Assembly (NCBI RefSeq): GCF_022201045.2
Contig: NC_068563.1
Location: forward strand, 21,239,001-21,303,000
From: Citrus sinensis
Lineage: Eukaryota > Streptophyta > Magnoliopsida > Sapindales > Rutaceae
DNA: 64,000 nt
Direction: 5' to 3'
A program made the translations under genes and the position numbers. The notes below the pieces were generated by a model, which was given only the letters and a program-made list of their open reading frames with translations, was not told the origin of the DNA and searched no databases. Positions 1-12,926 of the stretch are shown here, one piece after another. Position 1 is the first letter of the stretch. Every line of letters begins with the position of its first letter.

Positions 1-3000
1 TTCAAAACTTTATTTGGGTTTTTAAATTTAATTAATTCTCGACATTCTACAGAATCGATGAGTCTTAACCCCCTTGACTCATGGTATTCTTTTAAATCAA
101 CTTGAATTTAGGTCATTTTAATATGCTCGAGCATCAATGAAATATTAAAACTTCAATTTTTCACTGCATCACATTTTCAAATTGGTGTGTTTGCAATGAT
201 ATTTTTCAAAACTTACTGATATAAGCAGAAAGTAACCCTTTTTCTTTTACATGAATTTGATTTAATTTAATGATGGAATTAGACATTATGAGCTTCTCTT
301 CGTACGGGTAAGAACAAAATTTAATTGTTGGGTGTGATTTAATAAGGTCTAAACTTATGGACGTACATTGACATTTGTCTAAATGTATGAGTGTATGTAG
401 AAATTAACCCTTTTTAAAATTCTTTTTAAGGTAAATTGGTTAAAGTTTAATTATTTTTTCCCTTTTAGACTTCTACCTTCTTAACATTCGGAGAGCCGGT
501 ATAAAACACCATTTCAACAACAAAAGAGGAGTATTTTTGTAATTCTCCTATCAATTGTTACATAACTAACAGTATAACATGTGCACAAAGTTAATTCTTC
601 AAATTAAATTAAAAAGCAATTAAACAATACAAATAATAGTAAAAATGAATTAAATAAAAAATTATTCGTTATCTTTATTATTAGTCGAGCTCAAGTGACT
701 GCGGGCGCAAAATACACTCACGGTCTGTTGAGCTACGGTCAAGAGAAATTTAGATTTAAATTTATGTTCTTCGATGACGAAGGATAGAGCTCCTCTTGAT
801 CGAGTGTTATTTAACACCCATAAGAAGAGGAAAAATCAACTTGAGCACTCAAAACTCCTTTAGATACTCGATGATAATAATAAATTCACAAGCATATATA
901 CGTTCTTGCTTTGTTCTAGAGTTGGTATTTTGGATCTAGAGAGTTTCTATACAACTCGAGACGTTTAAAAATCTCTCAAGTTCTTTACCATGAATGCTTG
1001 ACAATACTGAGTTCTCACCAGAGCATGAATTACTTACTGTACATGTGTGACGTTATTCGGAAGCAAAATAAGATAACGCAGGAATTCTCGACAGAAAATT
1101 TCATAAAATTAAACAACAGTCTTACAAGTTCAAGGTTTTTATTGAATACCTGACAAATGAAATTATCAAAAAGGGTAAAATTAAAAATATTAAAATAGAA
1201 TAAAATTTTAATGATTGAAATAAACAAAATTAAAAAAAAAAAACACTCCATTCAAACATCTAGACAAAAGATAAAAATCTAGAAAGAAGTCTAAAAAATA
1301 GGAAAAAATCCTCAATTTGTGACTCGTGACCCAAAGAAAAGAAAATTTAGGGTGATTCAATGATCGTTAATTATAAGCATTTGCAATCTTCTTCTCGTAA
1401 CTTTTGAAACAATATATTATACAGTTTAAAAAAGACACCTGCTGCAAAAGTTATTTGATTGCTTATCTAGTTTCTAGCAACAGGAAAATAACAATAATTT
1501 TTTTTCGTCTTCTTTTAATGATATGTAAAGAGCAATTCCATTTAAATAATCATTAATTATTTACTGGACAACGTTTCTTCACACCAAAAGGATCAAATGC
1601 TAATATTTTATATACATCTTGTCAACTCACCCGAAGCATAAAATGGACCAAACGTCACATAAAAATTAAAATCACCAACTAATTTAATTATAAATTAATC
1701 TTTGAATTAATTATTTGAATGTCCAAGAAAAAGTTTCAACGACTCTTAACCAGCTTGGTGGCCGTATGTGATGTGAGCACTATTATTTTATAAACAAAAT
1801 ATTCCAGCCATAACTTACCATATAAAATTAACATTATAACATAATTTGATCACTTCCACGCAAGGGACGACTCAAAGAAAACAAATAGCAACAGCTGCAG
1901 AATTGAATTAATAAATTAAGTAATCCTATTAGTAGAGAAGATTACGCTTTGAATAAGACATGATAATATATACTCACACCGATAACACCGAAGATGAAAG
2001 GTAAAATATTTAATTAGCAGTAAATTAAAATCGAAATCGATGGCAAAAATATTTAATTAGCAGTAAGTTAAAATCGAAATCGATGGCTCTACCATATTGT
2101 AAACAAGTTATGAAAATTCATTAAAAGAGGGTGTGATGAACAAGCATGCAAATATAGTGGGATCTTTCTTATAATGAAATCTCTTTATTTAAAGGATTTT
2201 ATTATGTTACATAATCATGTGAATAGTGATGATCAATATAATTAAATATCCTTAATTTTATGATTTCATCTTAGTCTATTTAATATACATATTTATTAAT
2301 TGGTTTCTTTGAGAGAAGGGGTCGTTTACCGCAGTGAAGGGATTTCACATAAAGGTTGCAGATAAAAAGATAATGCAGATAAAAAGATAAATGGTGCTCG
2401 CTAAACAGATTTGACTAAGTAGATTCAACCGAGGTGTTGACAATAATAAGAGAGGGTATGAAATTGTATAAGAATCTAATGTATTGTAATCTATGTTAAT
2501 TGCTTAATATATATGTGTGGCCTTCTGGAAATAAGATATTTTATCCATCAATTTACTATTTCTAGCAAAATTATTTTATTCTATACAGATGAACAATAAC
2601 ATGAGCAGTACTTGTGAACAATAATTATGAATAGAAATGCTGAATAGTGTTTTTAGAAAATTAATTTTAAATTTTTATTAATTAGTCAGATCTAAATTTC
2701 TTTATAGGCGTAAACTAAACAATTAAATTTGATATTTTTATAATTTTTTGTTACTGTAGATTGTTTATTCTTTACCTTATATTGGAAGTTATATATTTTT
2801 ACAAAAATGTTTTGTAGTCTGTGCGTTTGGGTGGCACTTCAGTCACATGAATTTGATGTTACTCATTATCCATATATAGTTGTCACCTATAATTATGTAG
2901 TTAGTCATTCTTAATTAACTTCTTCATCGTACAAATCAAACATAAGATCAACTATATATTTTCTAATCAAGTCATTTAATTATTGCAACCAAGAAATAAT

Positions 3001-3629
3001 TCTAAATCATATAGCAAATTAAAAAATAAGGATATACATTTGTATTTGAAACTTTTTTTTTTCCTTTTTTCAATATATATATATACTTGATACTTGAGAA
3101 TGCATGTATGATGAAGTATCTTTGAATAATCATAAGTTTATAATTATTCATATGCACCAATGATTTGTATAATGTATTCGAGTAATTCTAGAGTTACAAA
3201 TTGTTCGTACAAATTATTATGTATAAATATGTAAAGACAAGAATTTAGATATTCTTAAAAAAATTTATTTTCCTAGAAGTCAAATTCGATAACTAACCAA
3301 ATAAACATGTTTAAAAACCATTCGACCAAGCTCTTGTAACGTAATCTTCAAATTTCCTATGGAAAACAAATAAGTGTATGTAATAACTAATTAACAAATA
3401 TCCGATAGAAATAGGCATATGAATGACTTTAGCTAATACTTGAAATGCATGAATACCAGTATATAAAAGTATACAACAATTGAATTGCACATACCTCAAC
3501 ATCGATTGGCTGTTATATACCAATGAGTGCTGATATTTGAACACTATTAAGACACTATGAACATAAAAAATAGGATACGATTATGCTCTCACCGTGGTGC
3601 TTTAAAAGTGGCCAAATATCATTTTTCAA
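1..3629. other. Gene-free AT-rich intergenic DNA
   Basis: No reading frame with protein-like composition is seen on either strand. The only open frames are short and made of low-complexity AT-rich codons. The stretch holds poly-A/T runs, one short direct repeat (listed separately) and, at its right end, the presumed promoter of the AHL19-like gene. I see no RNA gene. Confidence 0.6.
2003..2087. repeat. Short tandem direct repeat, about 42-bp unit, two copies
   Basis: Two nearly identical units sit head to tail. Both contain TTTAATTAGCAGTAA and end in AAATCGAAATCGATGGC. The offset is about 43 bp and one internal base differs. No coding or splice context is visible, so this looks like a local slippage duplication. 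Confidence 0.8.
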
Positions 3630-3640
3630 TATAAATATAT
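3630..3640 (+). promoter_or_regulatory. Candidate TATA box of the AHL19-like gene
   Basis: TATAAATATAT lies about 500 bases before the start codon. CT-rich tracts follow at about 3716-3741, typical of plant 5' leaders. If it is used, transcription would start near 3660 and give a leader of about 480 bases. This is inferred from sequence only. Confidence 0.4.
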
Positions 3641-4037
3641 AGCTGTCGGAACGCGAGAGAAAGAGGACTTGTGCCCCTCAATCCGTTCGCTTTTTTCTCA
3701 CGCGCCAGACTACCCCTCTCTCTCTCTTCGTCTCTCTCTCCCCCCCAAAAAAAAGCCCTAATTTCTAAGATCACCACCTCCAGTACCATCTTCTCTTGAA
3801 TAATTATAATATATACACACACTTTGAGACTTAACACAGTTTCAGTTTTAATCTAAGTGTTAGACACACACACAGAGAAAAAAAAAACTCATCTCTAGCT
3901 TCTAAACTAGCTAGTTCGTGTTTTCTTTCTTGTTCAAGAAAATCTTGGTCTTGTCTTGTTAATTAAGTTTGATTTCTCACATATCTTTTATTAGATCATT
4001 TTTAGATATACTTTAAGATTTAATTTAGTGTTTTATT

Positions 4038-4067
4038 ATGGATAATATTATTGAAAAGAGATCCTAA
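4038..4067 (+). CDS. Upstream ORF in the AHL19-like leader (9 codons)
   Basis: An ATG at 4038 opens nine codons and ends in TAA at 4065-4067, 72 bases before the main start codon and in a different frame from it. It is the nearest upstream ATG I saw in the presumed leader. A short uORF here could lower translation of the main frame. The peptide has no recognisable motif, and the role is inferred from position alone. Confidence 0.3.
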   Translation: MDNIIEKRS

Positions 4068-4139
4068 CTTTGTATAAGTTCTTTTGGTCATCAAGCAAAA
4101 AGATTGTATTGTTGTTACGGTTTGTGTTACAGTATACTT

Positions 4140-5039
4140 ATGGCGAACCGATGGTGGACTGGCCAAGTGGGTCTGCCCGGAATGGACGGGTCAACAGCTA
4201 CGTCGTCGTCTCCGATGAAGAAACCAGATCTGGGTATATCCATCATGGCCAACAATAACGGAGAGAGCGGAAGCGGGGGGGGCGGAGGAGGAGGAGATGA
4301 AGAGGATGATAGGGAGCACAGTGATGAGCCTAGAGAAGGAGCTATCGAAATCTCCACGCGCCGCCCTAGGGGCCGTCCACCGGGCTCCAAGAACAAACCA
4401 AAACCTCCCATATTTGTCACTAGGGATAGCCCTAATGCACTCAAGAGTCACGTCATGGAAATAGCCAACGGCGCTGATGTTGCTGAAACACTAGCTAATT
4501 TTGCAAGGAGGAGGCAGAGAGGTGTTTGCGTACTCAGCGGGAGCGGCACCGTCACTAATGTAACGCTCCGGCAGCCATCTGACCCGAGTGCAATCATGGC
4601 CATTCACGGTAGGTTTGAGATACTATCGTTGACCGGTGCTTTTTTGCCCGGGCCTGCGCCACCCGGGTCAACCGGGTTGACTATATACTTAGCGGGGGGC
4701 CAAGGGCAAGTGGTGGGAGGAAGCGTGGTGGGATCACTGGTGGCGTCAGGCCCGGTGATGGTGATTGCGGCGACGTTTTCAAATGCAACGTATGAGAGGT
4801 TGCCACTAGATGAGGAGGAAGAGGGAGGTGCCGGGGCTCAGGGCCCCCTTGGCGGAGGAGGAGGAGGAGGGAGTGGTAGTAGTGGCGGTGGTGGAGGTGG
4901 TGCCGGCGGTGGGGGAGGAGGGATAGGGGATCCTTCAGGAATGGGCGTTTATAATAATTTGCCACCAAATTTGGTGGCAAATGGAGGGCAGTTGAGCCAT
5001 GAGGCTTATGGATGGGCTCATGGGCGACCAGCTTTTTAG
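4140..5039 (+). CDS. AHL19: AT-hook nuclear-localized (AHL) protein, AHL19-like, intronless
   Basis: A 299-residue DNA-binding protein with one AT-hook and a PPC/DUF296 domain. These plant nuclear proteins bind AT-rich DNA through the hook, and the PPC domain forms trimers with other AHLs to control growth, flowering and defence genes. The hook core RGRP is at residues 77-80 within [15 protein letters not shown], the type-I hook. PPC spans about residues 97-222 and carries the conserved GRFEIL at 157-162. The tail is glycine-rich and ends [11 protein letters not shown], and the N-terminus [15 protein letters not shown] is typical of the AHL19/20 group. The lack of introns fits clade A. I chose the ATG at 4140 because upstream in-frame codons lack an ATG and the N-terminus matches relatives. 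AHL20 is the main alternative. Confidence 0.93.
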   Translation: MANRWWTGQVGLPGMDGSTATSSSPMKKPDLGISIMANNNGESGSGGGGGGGDEEDDREHSDEPREGAIEISTRRPRGRPPGSKNKPKPPIFVTRDSPNALKSHVMEIANGADVAETLANFARRRQRGVCVLSGSGTVTNVTLRQPSDPSAIMAIHGRFEILSLTGAFLPGPAPPGSTGLTIYLAGGQGQVVGGSVVGSLVASGPVMVIAATFSNATYERLPLDEEEEGGAGAQGPLGGGGGGGSGSSGGGGGGAGGGGGGIGDPSGMGVYNNLPPNLVANGGQLSHEAYGWAHGRPAF

Positions 5040-6570
5040 ACTTCAAGTAAATTTGAGAGAAGGTTGTTGTCTTGTTGAGTAGAGGATCTAAATCCGTTGT
5101 TCATTAGCTATAGCTTGCTTAATTAGATTTGTACTGGCCTGTATTATGCATCAAGAGAGACAGAGAAAGTAAGTAAGAAGTAGTAACGAATAGATGAATA
5201 AATTTATTATATGCTTCATGTGCTCTGCTGTTTTGTATATTTTTCCTTTTCTCTCTGAACACTTTCTTGTTTTTTTTTTTTAAAGCAATACTATATATGC
5301 ACTGCTTATAGTGCTTCTCTTCAATTTTACTTCTTCTTCTTCATCATCCTATATTTCAGTTCCATTTTATGCAATTTGTCTTTTTACTTTAGATAGATTA
5401 CAGCGGAGTTAATTAGGAATATTATTACTAGGCCGGCTTCATTAAATAATTTAGGTATTACATAATAAGTTTTCTTTCTTTCTTCTTCATTAAATACTAT
5501 ATCTTTGAGCAGTTTACAACCCTAACTTATTTCTTTTCTTTTTTTGGATAAAAGCCCTAATTTATTTCTCAAAATATCTTCAGTGTTGTTTGTTGATAAG
5601 GGTATACCTGTAACAAATGTAAATGGGAACCCACAGAAAAATTAAGCTTAGTTACTTAAAAGTTTATATTTGGTCTATCTCACGCTGCTTGCTAGGTGAC
5701 TATTAATTCTAACTCTTTATTGAATTTGTTGTTCATGCTCATTTCATCTCTCACTATAATACTTTGATTCTAGTTGTCTTTTAGACTGTGCGATGGCTTG
5801 TTCTTTGCTTCCTCTCTGGGTAATTTGTTGCAATTCAATTAGTTCTTACTCCCAGGTACGGAGGATAAATTTTTAATTTAATTTATCAGTCAATATACTT
5901 ATGCCCTATCCACGCTTTTATTTAAATTTTTCTTTACTTTCGTCATACCACAATATGAATTGATAACTTGTTTATGAATGCACTGGATCAAAATTAGCAA
6001 ATTCGCAATTCAAAAGTAGCAAAGAAGTTATATATAATTTTGATTCAATTCCCGATTGTAATTAGACCAAGTTTCAATCTTCTGCTACTTGTCAGCATGT
6101 GGCATTAATTGGTTTTCTAACAATTAACAACCGCCATATAACCTTCATGCGATTCAATGGCAAATTCTGAATACATATTAGAACGAAATAGGGGACTCAC
6201 CTTCTTCATATGATCAAGAAAAAACACCTAATTTGTGTAACTAATTGCGAATTTTCAGGTCTAATTAGTTCAGTTTAATCAATAATCTTTGCATATAAGT
6301 CAAACTTATATATATAACCATTCTCAAGTGAAAGGGTCATCATTTTCTTTTTCGCGCAGAAATAATTAATTATAACACTTATAAATTGTATAATTTAATA
6401 ACATGTTCACATAAAAATATAAAAAAAGGTGCCCGCACTAGGAAAAAAATTATACACACATATATAAAGTTAATGTTGATTTGGTTCAAGATCCTTAATT
6501 TGTTAATATCCACGAAAATTATTAACCACACGACTTAATAGTTTTTCTGAACTTTAATTAAATTCATATT

Positions 6571-6572
<2 letters not shown>

Positions 6573-6607
<35 letters not shown>
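6573..6607. repeat. (TA)n microsatellite
   Basis: An uninterrupted run of about 17 TA units in intergenic DNA. It is likely length-variable between individuals. Confidence 0.95.
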
Positions 6608-6610
<3 letters not shown>

Positions 6611-9600
6611 TCACATTCGTCTTTATATTTTTCTAGTTGATCATCTAGTTGAGGGCGCAACTAAAATATTAGTTTGATTAATAAATTAACTAATCAGCCC
6701 ATTATTAAAACGAAATACTTGAGGTGACTTTGTGTACAGAAACTCAAAAGTTATTTAAAAAATAAAGAACTGTCACTCAAAAAGTCGAGGCACGTTCCAT
6801 GCACTTAAGAAGGCTATTAAAAAATTGAGAGATGTTTAAATGCTTTGAGAAAAATAATTGTAAAAGATGAACAAAGCCGTTCTGTTAGTGGAGGTTTTGG
6901 TGAAGAGGAGGTGACAATGATGAGACACATCTATACTTCTATTCTAACCATTAATTTTTTATGGAGCATAGCAGCAAATTTTGAGCTTCTGGTGATCTTT
7001 AAGGGCAAGTAGTTGCTATTATTATGCTTGCAAATATTTGGGGTTTTCACAAGCTCTTTGCCTCTAATTCTTTAATATATAGCTTGATTATATATATTTC
7101 CCATCACTGGCTAGAAATGAAACATCAAGAAAACTTATTCCTTGGCATATAACTATATGTCCATGATCTTTGGAAGAGAATAGAGAAGCCTTAATATGTT
7201 ATAACTTTTCCATATTTTTACCGGACTCTATTAAATATTCCTAATCATCATCTAAAACTAGTAATTTAATATAAATTAATGATATTTGTTTCATGACCTA
7301 TAAAAATTTGTTAATTCACTAAACTTTTTATTTCTTCCTTAAGTATGTGAGGGGTTTGATCGAGTGCTTTTAAAGCAGCTTTTCTTTAGTTCACTACCTA
7401 ATTTCGAATCCTGTGAGAGATAATGTTAAAAAATCAATTTGAATTTTACCCACCCTCTTTTCATTTTTAAATTTATAATTGTTTATGTTTTTATTAATTA
7501 ATTTCGGCACTATTAAATCCTCTAACATCTCAATTGCATGAATGTTATATTGTTAACCAGGTATCAATGTCAAAACATGGAAAAAATCTATATAACAATG
7601 TAAATCTTAACATTGATTAATTTCGGCACTATTACGCCCTCGACTTACAAGATTAGATCTGAATTATAAATTAATAATGTAGTAAAAGAACCTTGTACAT
7701 AATTAACTTCCATAATGATATCATACAAGCATGTACAATCAACCATGGCATTTCAATAAGAAAAAAAAAACATAGAGAGAACCATGGTTGAAGAAAAGAA
7801 CATTATAAATACAACTTTATGGCTAAATTCGATGTAATTTTCATCTAGAAGGGATGTTTTCTTGACACACTCAAAGCATATCCAGAGAGTCTCTTAGCAA
7901 CATAAAGGACCCTCTTCACATGGATTCACATGTCCTTGCTAATCTTACCCAAATATATTTAACATTAATCTAATGGTAAAGTAACGATACATGTAGATGG
8001 ACCCAACCTCGAGTCGAATAATTATTCTAATCACCATGATTAATTCCTAATTAAGATATGTAGCTTCTCCTTTTCTTATTACATTGTCCGAGTGTGGATT
8101 TTACCAACATATGCAAGTGCAAAGCAAGCCCTAGCTATATGTAAAAGTCTTAACACTTGCTAATTAATTATATTACTTTGAAAAGGAATCCGGGAAATCA
8201 GCATTAAGGAAATATGGACCACCAATAAAGCTTAAGTTGATGTCTAATTAACAAGAAGACTACTAGTTCTGATTAATTAATTAATTAATTAACAATGGGG
8301 AATCATACATCAGCAATAGAGAAAATTGCGAGCATGTGTTTGTTTGTTCTTACTTTTCAAGTCCTGATCATCTGATAAAATATTATTTGCAACTGCATGA
8401 ACTTGCCGTGGATTACACGTAGTCTTAATCTGATTAGGTGCCATTTGACCTAACTCTCTTTTGAGTTTGTGCATCATCATCTCAGCTTTGGCTTATCATC
8501 TTGAGTTGAGTTACCAATCACAGTGTGGTACACATTTTAGACAGAAGCTGATGGCTATAAATTATATTAATAAGCAATTGTTTGATTAGTTCATGTTTCT
8601 AGCAAGTGAAATGTCCTTGAAAATCCTCCAATTATATATAATTAATAAACAGGAGTGTTAGTTAAACAAATATATCTAGTTTACTCTACTAAAAGAGTCA
8701 AAACAATGAAATTATTACAGTGTCATATGGCTCTGTGTCCATTTACTAAGTTTTATTATTTTGTTAATTAACATAAAAATAATATGAATTATTTTTCAAG
8801 TTCATCATCGTAGCAGGCAGTATATATATGCACGTTTTTCTTAACTAGTACTTTTGATAGATATCTTAAATTATTATATATTCATTTGAAATTGAAATTT
8901 TATAAGTCAGTAATTTTGGATGCTTCTTAACGCAATTAAGAGTGATAGAAACATTCGAACTTCAATAGTAATAACCAAAAAAAAAAAAAAAGTCAGCAGA
9001 GGCGAAAAACCCTAAAATTTCTTATAGGGATATCACTATCTCATCACATTGCATTATCAGATGAACTAAGTTCTAATGTTTCTATGTTTATTCGAATTAA
9101 CTTAAAACTTTGGTTAATTTGGTTAAAATACTTTCAAATATATAACATATATGTATCAAAATACTTATTCAAAAATGAAAGTGAGGGTTTGAGTCTCCTA
9201 TGAATACTCAATTCCCTCTATTGGAAATATTTATAAATGGGGTAGTTCTCATTTTTTATTCATGTAGATTTTTTAAGTTGTATCGCGTAGATCTTGTTTT
9301 TACAGGCACAAAATTTTTTAATTCAGTAGCCTTGGCAAGTTTATACTACAATTATATGAATTTAAATTTCTAGAATCTGCAACTAGGCTCGTGAAAGTTT
9401 GAGTCCCCATCACTATACTCGACCTATTCCCTTCTCATAATTTGCATTGCGGTAAACATCTCACCCACCATAAATATGATTAAAGTAGATATATTCCTTC
9501 TGTGTTAGTGGCCAAACATAAAATCTAATATGAAAATAGACATAATGCGGATAGAATAGATATATTACTCGAATATTAATGGGATAGATAAAATAAAAAT

Positions 9601-9927
9601 TTTCTAAACTATGTTCAACAAACTCCCCTTATATATAAATTTTACATATGCATTTAGGTCCTCGTATCCTTTAATTATAATATCAGTATACTGTAGTAAT
9701 ACTTCCGAAAGAAAAAAAATGAAAGAAATACCTCTGTAAATAAAGTAAAATAGGGCGTGAATTATAAATAAATAAAAATATTAGCGGACGTAGGTATAAT
9801 GTATAAAACTCTAGGGCTGTCTCTGATATTTTGATGCAAAACAAAGCGGACAAACATAGGGAAACGACAAGAGCTGAGCTGGTAGCAATTTCCGAAGAGG
9901 TGGGGCCCATTTGGGGAACCGAAACCG

Positions 9928-9970
9928 TTGACTTTTTGACCGTTGAAGAGCTGGGGCGCCGACACGTGGC
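9928..9970. promoter_or_regulatory. Cluster of W-box, DRE-like and G-box/ABRE motifs without an adjacent gene
   Basis: Two W-box cores (TTGAC at 9928-9932 and TTGACC at 9936-9941) precede a DRE-like GCCGAC at 9958-9963, which overlaps a perfect G-box CACGTG at 9963-9968 in ABRE context (ACACGTGGC). The surrounding 200 bases are clearly less AT-rich than their neighbours. A TATAAATAAATAC-like sequence lies near 10136. No coding exon is recognisable within 2 kb on either side, so the target gene, if any, is unknown. Confidence 0.35.
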
Positions 9971-10180
9971 ACCATGCGAGCGTTTTCTGACCCTAAGACC
10001 CGCCCGAATATTAGCTCACACTTCGGTCGGTTTAGTTTTGTAAGAAATCCAAATCCAATGCATGCTTTTTAGCACTACTGGATCGGCATTGGCCCGTTTC
10101 AAATTTTTTTCATGGAACATGCGTTTCTTTTGTGTATAAATAAATACGGTCTTCATGAAGTGAATTTTTAAGGCAAATGT

Positions 10181-10290
10181 TAGGTTACATTCAATATAAC
10201 TTACACAATTCATGTGAAACACACAAAATTATAGGACCTGTAATTTATGTGGTTCACAGGAGTTGTATAAGTTACATTGAATGTAACTTA
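10181..10290. repeat. 110-bp inverted repeat (hairpin), MITE-like
   Basis: The left arm begins TAGGTTACATTCAATATAAC. The right arm ends TTACATTGAATGTAACTTA, and its reverse complement matches the left arm for about 38 bases with a few mismatches (the pair continues through ACTTACACAATTCATGTGAA). Transcription would give a long stem with a short loop. It could be a small MITE remnant or a small-RNA precursor. No clear target-site duplication was identified. Confidence 0.6.
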
Positions 10291-12926
10291 AAAACCCCCT
10301 TTTTTTAATAGTTCTCTTCAAAAATTTATATTCTTGAGTCATGTGTTGTCAATTTATAATTATCATTCATTTATTTAGTGTCTGACTAAAGTTTCTCCTT
10401 TTTATATTGGAGAAAAACTTAGATGGAACAGAGTCACAGATAATTACGTCTCATTTATATGTCCGTCTAGTAAAATTGTGACATATATATGCAATTATTT
10501 TAAAATTGATCAGTCATAATAAAAAGAGAAAAATCATTTGAAATACGTCACAAATATTTATTGGATGGTCTCATTGAAATTGTTCTATAATTTTTTTTTT
10601 GTATTGGTTATTGACTTATTTCTATTTACCTTAAACAAGTCCCTAATTTCAAATATCCTTGAACATATTTTCACTTGGAAATTAGAATACATGCTTTAAG
10701 TACAACGAATATTTGAGAACGTTGCAATCACAATCCATTAATTCACTATTTTTATTGTCCAATGTTTTTAGTGAGCTTTTTTTTTTTTTTTGCTGTTGAG
10801 ATTATTTTTGTTTTCCTATTATTTACTACAATAAATTACAATATTAAATTATAAAAGGCCTAAGAATAATGGATAGGGTTATTTGATCCTACTAATTTAT
10901 TTTCAACACCTATTTTTTAATTAAAATAATTATCAAATTATAACTTATTATTTTAATTCACATATTTTCAAAAATCACAAAATTAGCCTTGATTAACTAT
11001 TTTTCTTTCTCTATTGTAACGATGATCAAAGCCTAAACTAGTTTCTTTCACTTTCAATTTTTCTTCTTTATTCTTTCTTTCTAAATTAACTTTATCTTTT
11101 CTCTTACTTTTCAATATAACATTATCAGTTCTAACCTATTATTATCATTCAAATTTTGTGCTTTTGAGATTTAATTGACCAAAAAAATTTTCTAATACAT
11201 TCTAAGTGGTATAGAAACTTTTCTTTTTGATTTTTCCATGATGGGTACGGTTCCTTTGATTTTGTTTTTATTACAATATGGCTAAATCTGTTAATTTATT
11301 GAACGATTTGTTTGCTAAATGCAATCAGTAATGATAGACATTCCAAATTTTTTATTTCAAATTTCATCATAAATGATGTGTTATCAATTAAGTAGTTAGT
11401 AACGTATACTTCATATATCACAATATATTTTTAATAAGGAAAGGAGCTGAAAGGAAAGAGAATAAGGTCAAACAAGTAATTGATCAAGATAAATTTTCAC
11501 AATAAAAATTTTTAATTCCAAAAAATGATGTAATGAGAAATTTAATGGATTCAAATAGTCTAGCCCAATTATAAATTTTTGCCTAAGGCCCCTAACAGCC
11601 CAAAACTACTTAAGTCGACCTGCGTGTAATAAAATAACTTATTAATATTGTGATTGTTAATCATAACTTATCAGTAGATGACATATCATATATTATATAA
11701 TTTGAAGAGAATACTTTAAATCTCAACTTTTTTAAGTGCATTGCCAAGATAAACATTGTACTTATTATCGCTCCCGATTGGAGGTGTAAAATGGGTTGGG
11801 CCAACATAAATCCGACCCCCAAAAAATTACCAAGCCTAGATAGAATAACTTATCAAATGGGCTTGGACTAAGGCTACTACAGTCCAAAGCCCTTTACAGA
11901 CCAACACTAAAAATATAAAAGCCACCATAGCTTGTGTTGCCTCGTGGTGGGCGAGTGGGTACTGGTTCTGGTGGGTGGAGGTAGATAATGATATATATTT
12001 TTAAATTATTAGTGACTCTTTGATGCTCTTTAACAGTGTCTCTGGTGCATTTTTTCTTCTTATTTATCAGTGTAAAACATAAAATGTAAATGGTCTGTTC
12101 AACTATTTATTGTAATGTATATTATCTGTAGATTGATGTTCAAGTCTGTCATGGAGTAGCTGTTGTGTTATTATGTTGTTGTTGGTAAGAAATTATATTT
12201 TCCTTCTCTCTCTATATATAAAAGGATGTTACTAAAATAAATAAATAAAAACACATTTTAATAATCATTGTATTGAAATCTGTATCTTTATATACATACA
12301 CATATCCGCCGATAAGGTCGGGAGTAAATATGTTGATAGGTGTGGGAATAATTTTGAGCTATACTCATAAGACTTGCGGATTGTGCTAAAAATGCACGAA
12401 TTCAAACTCTCAATCAACAATGAATCCTACTTTTTCACGTAAAATTTAAGTAATAGTTTTTTTTTTTTGGTTAAAAAATTTTAACACAATTGATAAATCC
12501 TGCACATTGTGCGGCCGAAGTTTCTAGGCCCATTCAAAAGGCTTTCTTGATCAGTGTCGTGATGTTGACTTGAGTATCAATCCGATAACTAAATCCTCTC
12601 CCCGATTATGTGAGCAAGCAAGGTTGGTGAAGAACTTCGATTATATCCGTATATTTTTTTAGCAAAAATAAGAAAGAATAAAAATATTTTTTTTTGTAAC
12701 AGTTTAATACAATCTCAACAGAGCCAAAAAAAAAAAAAAAATGAAATAATTGCATGCTTCATTCAGCAATAGCATTCACCACTTTTTTTCCAACTACAAG
12801 GAACCAAAAACTAGTGTGAAATGCCACTTAGATGTCAAAAGAAGAATTTAAGAGGTGGTAATTGAAAAAAGAAAGCATCGACCTCTTCAGACAGTAACTC
12901 AACAAGAGCTGTCTTGACAAAATACT

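Larger units (their letters stand above)
5040..12926. other. Gene-free intergenic region, 7.9 kb
   Basis: I find no supported gene. The sequence is AT-rich with homopolymer runs. It contains a (TA)n microsatellite, a short GC-richer island with stress-type promoter motifs near 9.9 kb, a 110-bp hairpin at 10.2 kb, and a 15-bp unit (ATTTCGGCACTATTA) seen at about 7501 and again near 7620. The 3' UTR of the AHL19-like gene presumably occupies the first few hundred bases. Confidence 0.55.

Noticed and set aside
9831..10043. 70-codon open frame over the G-box island
   Set aside because: No recognisable protein pattern; openness is explained by locally lower AT content.
11770..11960. GGAGGTGTAAAATGGGTTGGGCC resembling a hAT terminus
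   Set aside because: No matching inverted end or 8-bp duplication could be found within reach.
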